DNA from: Omphiscola glabra
Taxonomy: Eukaryota > Mollusca > Gastropoda > Lymnaeidae
Assembly: GCA_964017045.1 (NCBI GenBank)
Contig: OZ024798.1
Coordinates: 30,618,347-30,682,346, forward strand
Length of the DNA stretch: 64,000 nucleotides
Direction of reading: 5' to 3'
The notes below the pieces were generated by a model. It saw only the letters and a list, made by a program, of their open reading frames with translations. It was not told where the DNA came from and did no database searches. Every line of letters begins with the position of its first letter. Position 1 is the stretch's first letter. Shown here piece by piece: positions 11,653 through 23,294 of this stretch. A program made the translations under genes and the position numbers.

Positions 11653-12232
11653 TCTGTGCTGCGTAAGCGGCAGCGTCCCCAAGGTGACTTGGGGGCGTCC
11701 ACATGGGGTTTTGTCTCTTCGAGGCGTGGCAGACTAGTAGGGGGGACTTGTCCACCCGAAGCCAAAAAACCCCGGCCAAACGCATGACTCCCAACGCAAC
11801 GGGAGCTGCCACTAACATGATTACTAGTTGCTGTTAATGGATATGAAACTTGGGTGGTCACTAAAACCCATGTTGATGATTTTAGCTACGCGGCCGTGAG
11901 AAAGCCGCTCCTAGGCAACCGTTTCGTCCCGCCACTACCAACGTCCCGACCGAAAGACTCCCTGGGCGGTGGGGGTTGGCAACGCAACACCAAACCACCG
12001 GAGTGGAAGCAAAAGCCGCCCAGACCCACAGAGAGTGGACTACGGACGCCTTAAACGCAGCGTCCTTGGTCGACCGGGCCTCCCTAGGTCAAGAGGGAGG
12101 TTCCCGGCGCCCTTCCGCACGGTCTGGCGGCGGGTTAAATCCTTCAGTACGCTGGACTGTGTGGGGGGGCGCCGGGGGGCATTTAGAGCTCGCGCTCGAC
12201 GGCCCACCGATTCCATCTCTTATGCGACATAT
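11653..12232 (-). mobile_element. GC-rich dispersed element inserted in the 35-bp array
   Basis: About 580 bases of GC-rich sequence interrupt the array. The satellite resumes by repeating gggtacattcatc, which stands on both sides and looks like a 13-bp target duplication. Read on the minus strand it matches the element at 54113-54640 (gggccgtcgagc, then gacgaaacggttgcctagga, then a ctttctca block and a gtaatcatg end). No protein was recognised, so it could be a SINE or the 3' part of a LINE. The 3' end here is longer than in the other copy. Confidence 0.75.
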
Positions 12233-12345
12233 GGGTACATTCATCCGATTAACAGATCGCATCGTTTGGGTACATTCATCCGATTAACAGATCGCATCGT
12301 TTGGGTACATTCATCCGATTAACAGATCGCATCGTTTGGGTACAT
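12233..12345. repeat. 35-bp satellite, continuation
   Basis: About three further copies in the same orientation and phase as 10291-11652. Confidence 0.97.
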
Positions 12346-13084
12346 TCATTTTAGTTGTTTTAAAATTAAATGTTTGGTGGTATTTTTTCTTTCTTTCGTT
12401 TTTGCAATAGAAATGTAATTTTTATTTTAATAATGTAGCAGTCAACAGACACGTTCTTATAAACGTGTATCATTTTTTACGCCATGGTAACTTACGGGAC
12501 ATAGAAGCCACTACAATTTAGAACAATGAAAGAATTGACGGGCATGAAAGAATAACAGCCGGCAACCACTCTTTAACGTGTATAGGTTTAACATGGGCTA
12601 TTTCATTGTTGACGCATTGGGGGCGAAATTTATCATCTCTTTTCCACAAACATTAGCTATATTAATACGCGTCGTCATCAGTGTAGGATCAATGTGAATT
12701 GATGTAGTATGTATCATACACTTTATTATCCCGATAAACACAATGGTGCGGTTGGAATCTTTGTTATCTATATTCCTGAAAGTAACATGGGATATGTCCT
12801 TCCCTCTTGGGGCAATGTTCCCAATTTTAGCAATTAAAAAGCTATATCACTGGCATATAAAAATGTATTTAATGGGGCTAGAGACATAAATCCAAAGTCT
12901 TATAAGAGTGCAAATTTTTAACGTATCAATTAAATAGCGCCTAATTAACCGGAGCCTCAACCTGGACCCTGGGTTGTTTTACAGCATTGGTAAGCCCTGC
13001 TACATATAAAGATCTATGTGGCTTTCTTTGCTTGTATGTTGGTGTTTTTTTTTGTGTTTATTTAATTATACGAAGATGCTATGC
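12346..13084. other. No feature seen
   Basis: Ordinary AT-rich sequence. Confidence 0.5.
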
Positions 13085-13292
13085 GCACTCGGGTCCTTTT
13101 AGACTAAATCCCATTCGGATGTCATTTGTGGTAGTTTATTTCAGTTAAACCGAAGTAGTAAGTTTTTAAAAAAATATAGTCCATTCAATTATCTTTCATT
13201 TGATTCCTCATTTTGTCTTACAAAGCCAACAATAATATGTTAAATAGTTTTTTAATCCCAAACTCTCACTTCTGATACCTGGGTGCGAAAAA
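13085..13292. mobile_element. Dispersed repeat, copy 1 (related to 17363-17643)
   Basis: The blocks cggatgtcatttgtggtagt, atagtccattcaattatctt and cacttctgat occur in the same order as in 17440-17643. This copy lacks the clean terminal inverted repeats of the other. Confidence 0.75.
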
Positions 13293-14006
13293 TCGCAGCC
13301 TTAATTATATCCTTAATATTATTGGACTCATCCCCCCCCCCCCCTCCCTCGGAACGTTTGACACGACTCGCTTTGTTGGAATAGTCGTGAAACGAAGGAG
13401 AAGAAATAAGTTTATCATTGGGAACAATACCAACTTCCTGAACAATTCGGTTAAGATGCAAAGAAAGAAATGTGTCAAGTGATACTTTGTGTTGGTTGTG
13501 ACTCCAGGGTCTTGCAAAATCGTTGTAATGATTCGTCTTAAAGGTACACCGATTTGTTCTACTTTTATTTCAAACAAGCATTCTCTGAATATTTCGACAA
13601 GATCCCATTAACCTACAAAGTTGAAAGTGGGTCACTGGACAACTTTACTTCCGTGGAAGTATTTTATATTTCAAATTGTTCACATTCTCGAATTTATTCC
13701 ATTAGCTCGCGTCTCCGCCTTAGGCAATGACTTATAAAAAGATAAGAGCTAGATGTCACGGCCGGTTAGCTATTTGGGGTTAAAAGGCAAAAGTCGTGAC
13801 CTTGATCTCTATTTATTCATCTTTAAAATATTAGGCTCTGATTAAGAAATCATTTTGATATGTCACAATTTTTTTTTACGGAATGACAGAATGGTAATTT
13901 CCTTTTTTTTTTAAATTTTTTTTTTTACATTTTACCAAAAATATTCATATTCCGCCAAAATGTATACCCCCCTTCCCCCTCTTTGAAGGAAAAAAAGTGC
14001 TTACAT
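13293..14006. other. No supported gene; C and T runs
   Basis: A frame on the minus strand (13305-13577) overlaps a C run and has no recognisable domain, so it is not called. Confidence 0.45.
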
Positions 14007-14142
14007 GTTTTAATACAAATGAATTTGTACATAATGAGATTAATACATATTTTAATACAAAATGAATTTGGACATAATGAGATTAATACATATTTTAATA
14101 CAAAATGAATTTGGACATAATGAGATTAATACATATTTTAAA
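14007..14142. repeat. Minisatellite, 43-bp unit, 3 copies
   Basis: Unit core gaatttggacataatgagat followed by taatacatatttt. Confidence 0.95.
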
Positions 14143-14189
14143 TGATAAGAACATCAGTCGTGGCAGTAATATTAACTAATGACGTCAAC

Positions 14190-14441
14190 AGCTGTGACTG
14201 ACCAATGTACAGGTATCGTTTGAGTCACGTGCCTCGGAGTAACACAGTGCAACACAAACAATCATTCTTCCCACGCACCATAAACGCTTGGAACCACCTG
14301 GACAATACCGCCATGAACTCGACAACGATCGAAAGCTTCAAGGCTGCCGTTAGAATGGCAACATCTCTTCCCCAACCGTTGCACATATGCCAGTATATGG
14401 ATGCAGCAACGTACCGAACAAGAACCAGAACCAGAACGTAA
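14190..14441 (+). mobile_element. LINE reverse-transcriptase C-terminal relic
   Basis: One open frame reads VPRSNTVQHKQSFFPRTINA, WNHLDNTA and ESFKAAV. QSFFPRTI.WN is the typical end of CR1/RTE-like LINE proteins. No upstream part of the element is present. Confidence 0.8.
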
Positions 14442-14449
14442 AGTCATTC

Positions 14450-16040
14450 TACAACGTTGTTTCAAATTTCGTGAATATCGTTGAAGTTCAAGGAAGTGTC
14501 ACTGAGTTTCTTGTTTCATCATGTGCACACCTCCAATTAATGTGGGGGAACTCTGACGGATGTCACATATCACAGAAAACCTGCTACACTGGCAGCGCTT
14601 ACACAAATAATTTAAAATACATATGCCTATATCTCGCATTGCCAATGTCCACTATTTTTAGCACCTCTTGGAATCGTAGGCGCCAAAGAAAACTTGAGTT
14701 AATCTCATTATCTCTGGATATAAATAAGAGTTCAAGTGATGCTCATTTGTTCTCTCTTCAAGTGTGTATATATTGGACTGAGTCCTTAGTAACCTAATTC
14801 CGCTTTGTTTTAAGCTTCTATACAAATCACTTTTTTTTAGTTGTTCCCCGTTACAAGGTGTGTAACTCAGTACGATTCAATAAAACTGACACTTGCCTTC
14901 CTGTTCCTTTCACAATGTTCATGAACAGATAAATAAAACAACTGCAACAGAGTTTTGCAAACGGTTTTTAGACCTTGATGAGCTCGCACCAATGTCCCAG
15001 GCTCCAGATGTAACATAGATGGAAACTAAACGTCTGCAAGAATTGAGATTTGTGACACGCGAGTAAAAATATCCTTGCGTCTGATATTGACACATATGTT
15101 ATCACTCGTGAAACCGTGATGATTAACGCCCCTGGAATCACTGTTGCATGCTGTTTTCAACGCCATGTTAATACTACAAACGATCACAGTGTAACACAGC
15201 CACTAGCAGATTTCCCGCACCATTGCTCACATACAGTAGTGAATTTCAGTGGGGGTGGGGGGGGGGTATGAACTTTTTATAACATTCTCATTGCGGCCGC
15301 CCCCAATTCGTTTTTTTCTTTATGAGCTATATAAATAAAATGAACAACAAACTTAGTACACATGCACTTGATTATCCATATTATAATACCAAAGGGTACT
15401 GAACTCATAATATCCATTCCTCTGGGGCTGGGGGCCCTATTTCATTTTTCTATATATAAGCTATATAAATACCAATAGGCTTAACTTAAACAACACTATA
15501 GGTTCTATGTGAATACATGGATATAGAGGGCTAGCGTGGTAGCAATTCACTAGATACTTAATTGTCCTTATTGAAATATTGGTGGATTTAAAACTAAGAA
15601 TATCCTATCAAGAATTTTTCAGAAAGTTCGATAATTTTAAAAGACTATATCTCTGGCATTTTAAATAGATCTTAATGGGACACATTTTAACTGTTCACTC
15701 CATAATCTGTCTGACTGATTTTATAGGGCCCCCCTATCTCATGCAAAACCAATTCGGTACAATTAAAGAATGGGCCCCTTCCGGGGCCCCTTTTTCAACC
15801 TTAATTTACTATAGTTATAATAGTGCATTTAATTGTAGGTATATAATTTTTCGTATTAAAAAATTAATTGCGCAGAAAAGTCATTTTTTTACACGTTTCG
15901 AGGAGGATATTAGATTTAATCTAGAATGTTCCAGAAAGTTCTGTATTGTTCTACGGGGATATATAATGGTATCTAAAAGCTTATTGCAATGTTAGTTTAG
16001 TTCTATTCATTTCTATACTTTCCTGGGGATTTTCTTTAAA
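14450..16040. other. No supported gene
   Basis: Contains two unexplained open frames (14387-14797 and 15675-15995, plus strand) with no domain, codon bias or splice context that I can recognise, and two G/C-rich patches near 15250 and 15430. Confidence 0.45.
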
Positions 16041-16044
16041 CACA

Positions 16045-16400
16045 GAGAACGGGATCCTAATGGGATCAGAATCCCACCGGAAAACATGATCCTACCAAGA
16101 TCAGAACCCATCCGGGAAACGGGAACCCACCGGGATCGGGTTCCACCGGGGTCGGGATCCCACTGGGAAACGGTACCACATCGGGATCGTGATCACACAT
16201 TGAAACGGGATCCCAACGGGGTCGGGAACCCACCAGGATCGGGATCCAACCGGTATTAGGATCAACCTGCATCGGGAACCCAAAAAGATCGGGAGCCTAC
16301 CGGGTCAGGATCGCTGCGGATACCGCGATACATCGGAAAACGGAATCCCATCGGGAAACAGGATCCGACTGGAATCCCCCCCGGGATCGGGATCCCATCA
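16045..16400. repeat. Degenerate GGGATC-rich repeat
   Basis: Strings such as ccgggatcgggatccc and gggaacccaccggg recur every 11-25 bases with loose spacing. A shorter relative is at 38195-38315. The minus-strand frames across it are artefacts. Confidence 0.85.
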
Positions 16401-16589
16401 GGGAACGAAAGGTTTACAAAAGTTTTTCTAAATGTGTTTTTATAGGAGATAAAGTTTGTTTTATTTTTTCCTCCAGCGTGTTTCTTTTTTTGTTTTTTAC
16501 ATGACGCTTAATTTCAATGTTAATTAAAAGGCTGTACAATTTTTTTTCCGAGCACTATCCCGGGTAACGCCGGTTATTTTGGCTAGTAA

Positions 16590-16860
16590 ATAAATAAAGA
16601 TATAGGCATACTGATATTTGAAATAGTTCATAAAGACACAAAGATATAGGCACACTGATATTTGAAATAGTTCATAAAGACACAAAGATATAGGCATACT
16701 GATAGTTGAAATAGTTCATAAAGACACAAAGATATAGGCGTACTGATATTTGAAATAGTTTACAAAGACACAAAGATATAGGCATACTGATATTTGACAT
16801 ACTTTATAAAGACACAAGGTTATAGGCATACGGATATTTGACATAGCTTCATAAAGACGT
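16590..16860. repeat. Minisatellite, 44-bp unit, about 6 copies
   Basis: Unit core aaagatataggcatactgat followed by atttgaaatagttcat. Confidence 0.95.
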
Positions 16861-17362
16861 AGTCACACTCAAATTTGACGTTTTAGTATAAACATTTTAA
16901 TGTTAAAAGTATGTCCTTATAAAAATTTTTTGTTATTGAACAGTTTTCGGATTTCAAATAATTGTAATCAATTTTCATTTGATTAGTTTGGTGGCTGTGA
17001 CAATCTGTGATAATTATTCCCTCTTTCGTGGTTACCTTGAAAGTTACTGAGCACAGTATTTGCCTTCCAGTTGTTACTCCCAGCCCGCTGTCTTCTGTGT
17101 CCACAAATGTAGCAAGTGTTGGCCAAAATGAAGTCATTATATAATTTTAAAAAATGTATGACTTATTTCTGGTGCAATGCACTCCAGTATTGCTTATCTC
17201 AAACCGGGATTGGCGTCTAACAATTCGTGTACACATCACCAGGGGCGTAATTAGGGGAGTCGGTCGAGACAGTCAAAGACAACATCGACGAAAGCAAAGG
17301 GGGAGAGGGGATTGGAGTCAACCATAAAGTTAACATGTTGAATAAACGAAGTGGCTATTGGG

Positions 17363-17643
17363 ACCCGGGTACCAGAAGTAAACTACCACAAATGACATCC
17401 GAATAGCATTGAGTCTAATGGTACCCGGGTGCGAATGGCGGCGCTGCGTGTCTGGGTCCATTTTGACTAATGCTATTCAGGTGTCATTTATAGTAGTTTA
17501 TTTTAGTTAAAATGAAGAATTAAGTTTACAAACGTATAGTCCATTCAATTATCTTTCATTTGATAGCTCATTTGATCTTACAAACCCTACAATAATATTT
17601 TAAATCGTTTTTAATCCACACCTCTCACTTCTGGTACCCGGGT
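17363..17643. mobile_element. MITE-like element with 17-bp perfect terminal inverted repeats
   Basis: acccgggtaccagaagt (17363-17379) is the exact inverse of acttctggtacccgggt (17627-17643). An inverted copy of an inner block (atgacatccgaat against attcaggtgtcat) near the left end suggests a rearranged or foldback element. Related sequence lies at 13085-13292. The family is unknown to me. Confidence 0.7.
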
Positions 17644-17651
17644 ACCAATAG

Positions 17652-17864
17652 GTGCAGCCTTCAATAAATGTCATTTTCGCTGGATTCAAGGAAGGTTTTA
17701 ACATTCAGCGGGTTGTTGGTAAACTGGTAGGCAAAAGTCACCATTTAAGTTCAACCAAGTTACCTTACTCTCTAGATGCCCCTGAACAAGTCCTAAAATC
17801 TTCATTCGGTCTTTTGGTTTCGAGGGTGTTAGAACGACAATCTCTGCCAGTATCCTGTCTTTGA
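17652..17864 (+). mobile_element. Possible DIRS-like retroelement fragment
   Basis: The open frame reads VIFAGFKEGFNI, then LSSTKLPYSLDAPEQVLKSS. The spacing resembles the GF..GF.I....NL.S....P..V motif before the reverse transcriptase of DIRS-type elements. There is no downstream domain. This is weak. Confidence 0.3.
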
Positions 17865-18004
17865 TTTGCTAAGGTGAGGAAGGGATGGCCGGCCAATGCA
17901 ACCGATCATATATTATTTCAAACTTCATTTGGAAATAAAAAGTGCAAAAGGTATAGGAAAGAAAACGATCGTGAGATAGGTCAACAGAGGTCAACAGAAT
18001 AGAG

Positions 18005-18355
18005 CAGGGGTGGGCAAACTACGGCCCGCGGGCCGCATGCGGCCCGGCAGCTGATATTATGCGGCCCTCGAAGGCATTTAGAAATTTAAAAAATGTCTGG
18101 CTTTTTAAGTTATTTTGTTGAATTTTACAGAATTTCATATACCGTTATGATTGTTTTAACATTTATTGATCAACTTTCTTTCTAACTTTCTATTTTTTTA
18201 TGTAATGCTAACATGCGAATTTACCGATTTTTATATAGAGAAATGTTTATCGACATGTAAAAATTGAACATAATATACATGCGCTCCCCCCCCCCCCCAA
18301 AATAGCTTTACAATTGTCAATGTGGCCCTCCGCATAAAAAGTTTGCCCACCCCTG
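18005..18355. mobile_element. hAT MITE with intact 8-bp target duplication
   Basis: Ends are caggggtgggcaaact and its inverse agtttgcccacccctg. The flanks 17997-18004 and 18356-18363 are both gaatagag. The ACTACGGCCCGCGGGCC sequence next to the left end is the well-known hAT-family terminus. There is no transposase inside. Confidence 0.95.
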
Positions 18356-18515
18356 GAATAGAGTGTCTTTATTCTTTAATCATCTCAGTATCTGAGTCAA
18401 GGTCATCACAGCACTTTAATTCAATGTAATAGTTTGCTTATCTTGGTCGACTGAAGTCTTATGATAAGAAAAAAAAATCTTGAAAACTATGACACGCAGA
18501 GAGACGTGGATATAG

Positions 18516-18706
18516 TGTTAATGTACCATAGGAACTAAACAGTCTTGTACTGATAGTTAGCGATTTAGGTTGGAATGTACCATAGGAACTAAACAGTCTT
18601 GTACTGATAGTTAGCGATTTAGGTTGGAATGTACCATAGGAACTAAACAGTCTTGTACTGAAAGTTAGCGATTTAGGTTGGAATGTACAATAGGAAACAT
18701 ATCTAA
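18516..18706. repeat. Minisatellite, 54-bp unit, 3.5 copies
   Basis: Unit core gatttaggttggaatgtacc and aactaaacagtcttgtactg. The minus-strand frame through it is not coding. Confidence 0.95.
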
Positions 18707-18709
18707 ACA

Positions 18710-19531
18710 ACTCAATACAGACGTGTTTTTTTAATTAATGTTTGCATGTCCGAATTGTACTTCAATATTAATGGAAATTTGTTTCTTTGCAAATATTTCT
18801 CAGACTTCCTATGGTATGGTTATTCAAAATCACCGACAAACTCGTGAAAAAATTTTTTTTTTTAGTTGAAACTCTTTGCTTCCTGTTGTGTAAAGCCGCC
18901 TCGTTAGAATCCCTTGTCTGCCGTCATTTGTTGAAGCCCATTATAGCATGTCAAAATTGCAACTTGTTTATGGTCCACCAGTTGTTTTGAGAATGAAATT
19001 GTAGAACACGGTATTTTCCCATCACAGCTTGAACTCGGTCCTTCCTTTATTAAAAATGGAATCGCTTGTAGATGGTTATGTCTTAACTTCCTGTACATAT
19101 CTTTTGAGGGCTAATGCTCATCTGTGGTTCCTCATTTCATTAGGTTAGGTAGGATAGATTTAGGGTTCAGGTTAGGGTGAGGGATAGATTTAGGAAGTTT
19201 TTTCATTATTTTTAAACGTTTTATTCTTTATTTTACGTCAAGTTGGCGGCCATGTTAAAAAAACGCGGTACCAGTAGCGTGCAATTACCCTTTTGAGGCG
19301 TCGAATGCTGCTGGCATTGTCGTCTCAGACTAAATAAAAAAATAATAGGTGTATATCACGCTGTTTGAACAAACTGTTTGAATGGTTTTTTTTTTTTTCC
19401 CAATAACAAATGTTACTTTCGAAATAATTGAATAAATGTCTCAAAAGGTTCAGACATTGTATGAAGTATTTGTTATTTAGAAATGCCGAGAATGCCGCCT
19501 TAAGCGTTGGCAGAGATGTATAATCTTGTAG
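18710..19531. other. No supported gene
   Basis: Holds a plus-strand open frame at 18787-18990 without a recognised domain, and a short ggttaggg-containing stretch near 19140-19200. It is not a telomeric array. Confidence 0.4.
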
Positions 19532-19618
19532 TTACTGCAGAATTACAGTCGCCTGACTCAGAGCCGCTTTACCCTGGGAGACATTGTGACCATTCTGTAT
19601 CAGACTTTCCACCGGCCA
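19532..19618 (-). pseudogene. GGT-B exon 11 relic with early stop
   Basis: After an acceptor gcatgcatcctcag the minus strand reads WPVESLIQNGHNVSQGKAAL and stops at 19534-19532. This matches the HQWLVEGLQQKGHKV helix of GGT-A exon 11 but ends about 25 residues sooner. Confidence 0.8.
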
Positions 19619-20006
19619 CTGAGGATGCATGCAGGCAGGGAGTTAATGTTTGGCTTTATTTGAAAGTAGAAGATTTGACCATGTTTACCCCGGGTAGAAG
19701 CGAAAGACACGTTGTGCTATCTATATGCTGTTGTAAACTGTTGTTTGTGTATGTTCCAATGTTTTACATCCCAATTCTTAACTTCTCAATACATTTCAGC
19801 TCATAATTTCAACAGCTAAACTTCAGCTTTCAAGTCTGTAACTTAATCCGGTTTTTGATGTATTGGCTTTTCTCAGAAAAATGCATTTCCACGACTTTGA
19901 AATTCGGAGAAAAAGGAATAAGATATGTCCATGTTGATATTAAGAGAAATTAAAATTGATATTCGGAAAAAGACGAATAATAAACTTCAATATGTTTGAA
20001 TTAAAA

Positions 20007-20165
20007 TCTATGTAGTATCTGTGTAATATCTATGTAGTATCTGTGTAATATCTATGTAGTATCTATGTAATATCTATGTAGTATCTATGTAATATCTATG
20101 TAATATCTATGTAATATCTATGTAGTATCTATGTAGTATCTATGTAGTATATATGTAGTATTTAT
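20007..20165. repeat. Minisatellite, 11-bp unit, about 14 copies
   Basis: tatctatgtag and tatctatgtaa units alternate irregularly, inside or just beyond the GGT-B intron 10 region. Confidence 0.95.
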
Positions 20166-20470
20166 GTGCAAATGTTTACGTTGGTAACTTTATTAGGCTT
20201 TGAGAAGTGGGTATCTTCTATGTATAAGTATATGTATTTAAGTGCTCAAATCTTTTCAATGCCCTTGAAATTTAAAGATTTTATTTTACCGAAATATTGT
20301 TTCAAAATCGCAAATTTATTTAGTTTTAAACACAAGCAGCATTTTGCTCATTTTCATTCGTGTAATATCTTCGAATTTCTTCATGAAAATTTAGCACACT
20401 CTTTTGACTCGCCCCTGAACTGTCTGTTTTGGGGGCTCAATTTTAAGTGTGTATGCTTAAATTAACTCAC

Positions 20471-20590
20471 CTGTGGGGGAAAATGTGATGAGAACCTGGC
20501 CAGGATACAAAGCCGGTGACGGATGCGTGGGGTATCGGTGGCAGGCTTGATACCTTTAGCCCTGTGCAGCCACAAGGCCATGGCCGTCAA
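20471..20590 (-). pseudogene. GGT-B exon 10, still open
   Basis: The minus strand reads LTAMALWLHRAKGIKPATD, then TPRIRHRL, between an acceptor aaaacctcag and a donor CACAG|gtgagtt. It is 120 bases, phase 0 on both sides, three codons longer than the GGT-A exon. The tail after RHRL has diverged. Confidence 0.85.
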
Positions 20591-20770
20591 CTGAGGTTTT
20601 AAACGGAATTGTGTCAGATATCCGCCCTATGTGTGACTAGCGTTATAAGCCGTTGAGTAAGCAAAGCCATTGGACGATGGAGCGGTTAGAGAAATATGTT
20701 CTTCCCAACATATATTACGTCTAACCGCACTGACCCAGATTGTTAAAAAAATGTATCAGCTTTCGTTGTA

Positions 20771-20890
20771 CAGTGGCTTAGCTTGGGTTAGTGCCGCCCC
20801 TGGACCCTCACCCTAACGAAAAACTGCAGCTGGCTAAAAACGCCGCCCCTCGACTTATAGAAAAAGAGTGTCGCCCCAAACTGCCACCCA
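20771..20890. mobile_element. hAT-like terminus fragment
   Basis: cagtggcttagcttgggtta followed by tgccgcccct resembles CAGTGGCGTAGC-type hAT ends. No matching right end was found, so it is a solo end or chance. Confidence 0.4.
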
Positions 20891-21669
20891 ACCACACCAC
20901 CGACATTCGCCAGTGTCTGGATATTTGTTTCTTCTATCTTCTATATTTTGAGGGCCCACGAGCAATGAATTGATCATTCTGGCTCCTATGTTTCAGATGG
21001 GTTCGCGATGTTACTGTGCGTGGTTTTGAAGGGGATAATTCACTGGTTGCAAGGGTAACTCAGCAATGGTGTTATGAACTGCGGCTTGGGAGACAGGAGG
21101 CAAAAAGGCGCGGGGGGGGGGGGGGGGAATTTTATGGGGTTGGAGGTGGTGTTTGGATTGGAGATGTTAGGATTGTTTTTATAATGTATTTTTTATATTT
21201 GCAGATATCTGTTTCCTTTCAAATGTTCGCGGCCATCTTAATTTCTTCTACATTTAATAATTTGATGAATAATTTTACTTTTTTGAAAACTTTTTTTTAA
21301 AAGTATGATTAATACCTCATTGTGCCATTGCCTTTCAAATTTAATTTTCTGTATATTTCTCCAAATTTCTCCCATAATCTACTTATTTTTTTCACTTATT
21401 GTCCACTGTCCATCGATGGTTTACCATAAACTACTGGTCACTAGCCCGTGGTCCGGAGCTGCATGCGGCTCTTTGAAAAAAATACATGCCGCTCTTTTTT
21501 TTAGAAATAAACCTAACTAGACTTCCCCTCATTGTCATGTAAGTCTCTCTTTCGCCTATTATAAATTTTTAAATGCCCTTGTATATTACGTATCAGACAT
21601 CTTAACAACATATTTGGTATTATATGACACATCAGAAATATTAACCCCCATTTTAGGTATTATATTACA

Positions 21670-21870
21670 TATCAGATTTTGGCCCCACCAGTTGCACCAG
21701 CCACAACAAATATAAGTCCATCTTTATTGACCACTACAGTTGGACTCATAGACGACAGGCGACGCTTCCATCGTTTGATCAATTGTGCTGGCGACAGCCG
21801 GACGCTGATTGGTCACAGGGATGGCGAACTCGTCCATCATATTGATGTAGCTGATGCCGGTCTTTGAGCC
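21670..21870 (-). pseudogene. GGT-B exon 9 relic, frameshifted
   Basis: The minus strand begins FSGSKTGISYINMMDEFAIP in one frame. It continues in another frame with SPAQLIKRWKRRLSSMSP and VVVNKDGLIFVVAGATGGAK, followed by a stop. These are the blocks of GGT-A exon 9 in order, so at least one indel has broken the exon. It shares the unusual MM in place of EM with GGT-A. Confidence 0.88.
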
Positions 21871-22185
21871 AGAAAACTTTGTAGCCTAAACCGTAGACGA
21901 CGGAAAGACAAACACCTCATTGAGTGGACTTAACAACATCAAGTTATTGGTCACCCACCTTTAGGTTAAGTGAGTTCAAAATGGTGCCATAAATGAATAT
22001 ATTTGCTGAAATACTAAACAATTCAGACCTTATGAATTATAAAACGCCACTTCATTACACTTTTGTATTTCGTCGCAAAAACATTATTTTTTTTAATTTG
22101 GAGTAAAAATAAATGAGGGAGGGTGTGCTCAAATTTCTCATTTTATTTTGGGTGTGGGGCGTTATTGACGTGTAGCGTCTCTACT

Positions 22186-22262
22186 TTTACTGAGGTGCAT
22201 CTGTGCTAGGTGCTGAGATGCATCTGTGCGTGGTGCTGAGATGCATCTGTGCTTGGTGCTGT
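22186..22262. repeat. Minisatellite, about 24-bp unit, 3 copies
   Basis: Unit core gtgctgagatgcatctgtgc. Confidence 0.9.
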
Positions 22263-22299
22263 CAACCTTAGAGACGAAATGAGACGCCCCTTGTGTGCC

Positions 22300-22777
22300 T
22301 TAGTTCATAGTATGCACCAGTGAATTAGTTCATAGTATGTACCAGTGAATTAGTTCATGGTATGCACCAGTGAATTAGTTCATAGTATGTACCAGTGAAT
22401 TAGTTCATAGTTTGTACCAGTGAATTAGTTCATAGAATGTACCAGTGAATTAGTTCATAGTATGTACCAGTGAATTAGTTAATAGTATGTAAAAGTGCAT
22501 TAGTTCATAGTATGTAACAATGAATTAGTTCATAGTATGTACCAGTGAATTAGTTCATAGTATGTACCAGTGAATTAGTTCATAGTATGTACCAATGAAT
22601 TAGTTCATAGTATGTTCCAGTGAATTAGTTCATATTATGTACCAGTGAATTAATTCATAGTATGTACCAGTGAATTAGTTCATAGTATGTACCAGTGAAT
22701 TAGTTCATAGTATGTACCAGTGAATTAGTTCATAGTATGTAAGAGTGAATTAGTTCATAGTATGTACCAGTGAATGC
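22300..22777. repeat. Minisatellite, 25-bp unit, about 19 copies
   Basis: Unit core tagttcatagtatgtaccag followed by tgaat. Lies within the remains of GGT-B between the exon 9 and exon 7 relics. Confidence 0.97.
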
Positions 22778-23294
22778 CTAATGAATCTGAACATTCTGAA
22801 AGCCTAATAGTGGCGTATCCATATGGATTGTTATCCGCTACCACTCCCATTAAACTCGGATATTTATGAACAGTTATTGCTAGGTTGACTGTAAAAAATG
22901 TGTAAAAAAACACGGCTGTTTAGCATTTTTGTGTAAACGAGGCATGAAAATTTGTTGAGCGATTCCCTGTGCTGAAGTGTCGAAGTGGTAAATGATCCGT
23001 CCAAAATAGCTGAGAGAAGGGATTTAAATGACATTTATTTACATTTTTGTATTGTATCTGTATAAAACTGTAAATTTATTCGAATATACTGCCTTATATC
23101 TGTATACTATTTTAGCTGAATATTTTTTTTTACCTACATTTAATATTACTGATTCTCAATTGCGTGTCATTTATTTGACATTATGTAAAAATCATTAACT
23201 TAACTAAATGCACTTATAATTTAGATAGAAGAGTTATTAGCTTTTCGTCCTTATATTTTATAAAGGCTCTAAAATACACTTAGTCCGAGTTATA
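22778..23294. other. No feature seen
   Basis: AT-rich intronic sequence of GGT-B. Confidence 0.5.

Noticed and set aside
10291..12345. Regularly repeated 35-bp units that could suggest a CRISPR array
   Set aside because: The units are directly adjacent with no unique spacers, in a eukaryotic context, with no cas-like gene.
13305..13577. 90-codon minus-strand frame
   Set aside because: It crosses a C/G homopolymer and has no domain; a chance frame is more likely.
15675..15995. 106-codon plus-strand frame without repeats
   Set aside because: No recognisable domain, no splice context, and AT-rich codon content like its surroundings. Left as unassigned rather than called a gene.
19140..19200. 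ttaggg-like words that could suggest telomeric repeats
   Set aside because: Only a few irregular ggttaggg/atagattta words occur, with no tandem TTAGGG array.
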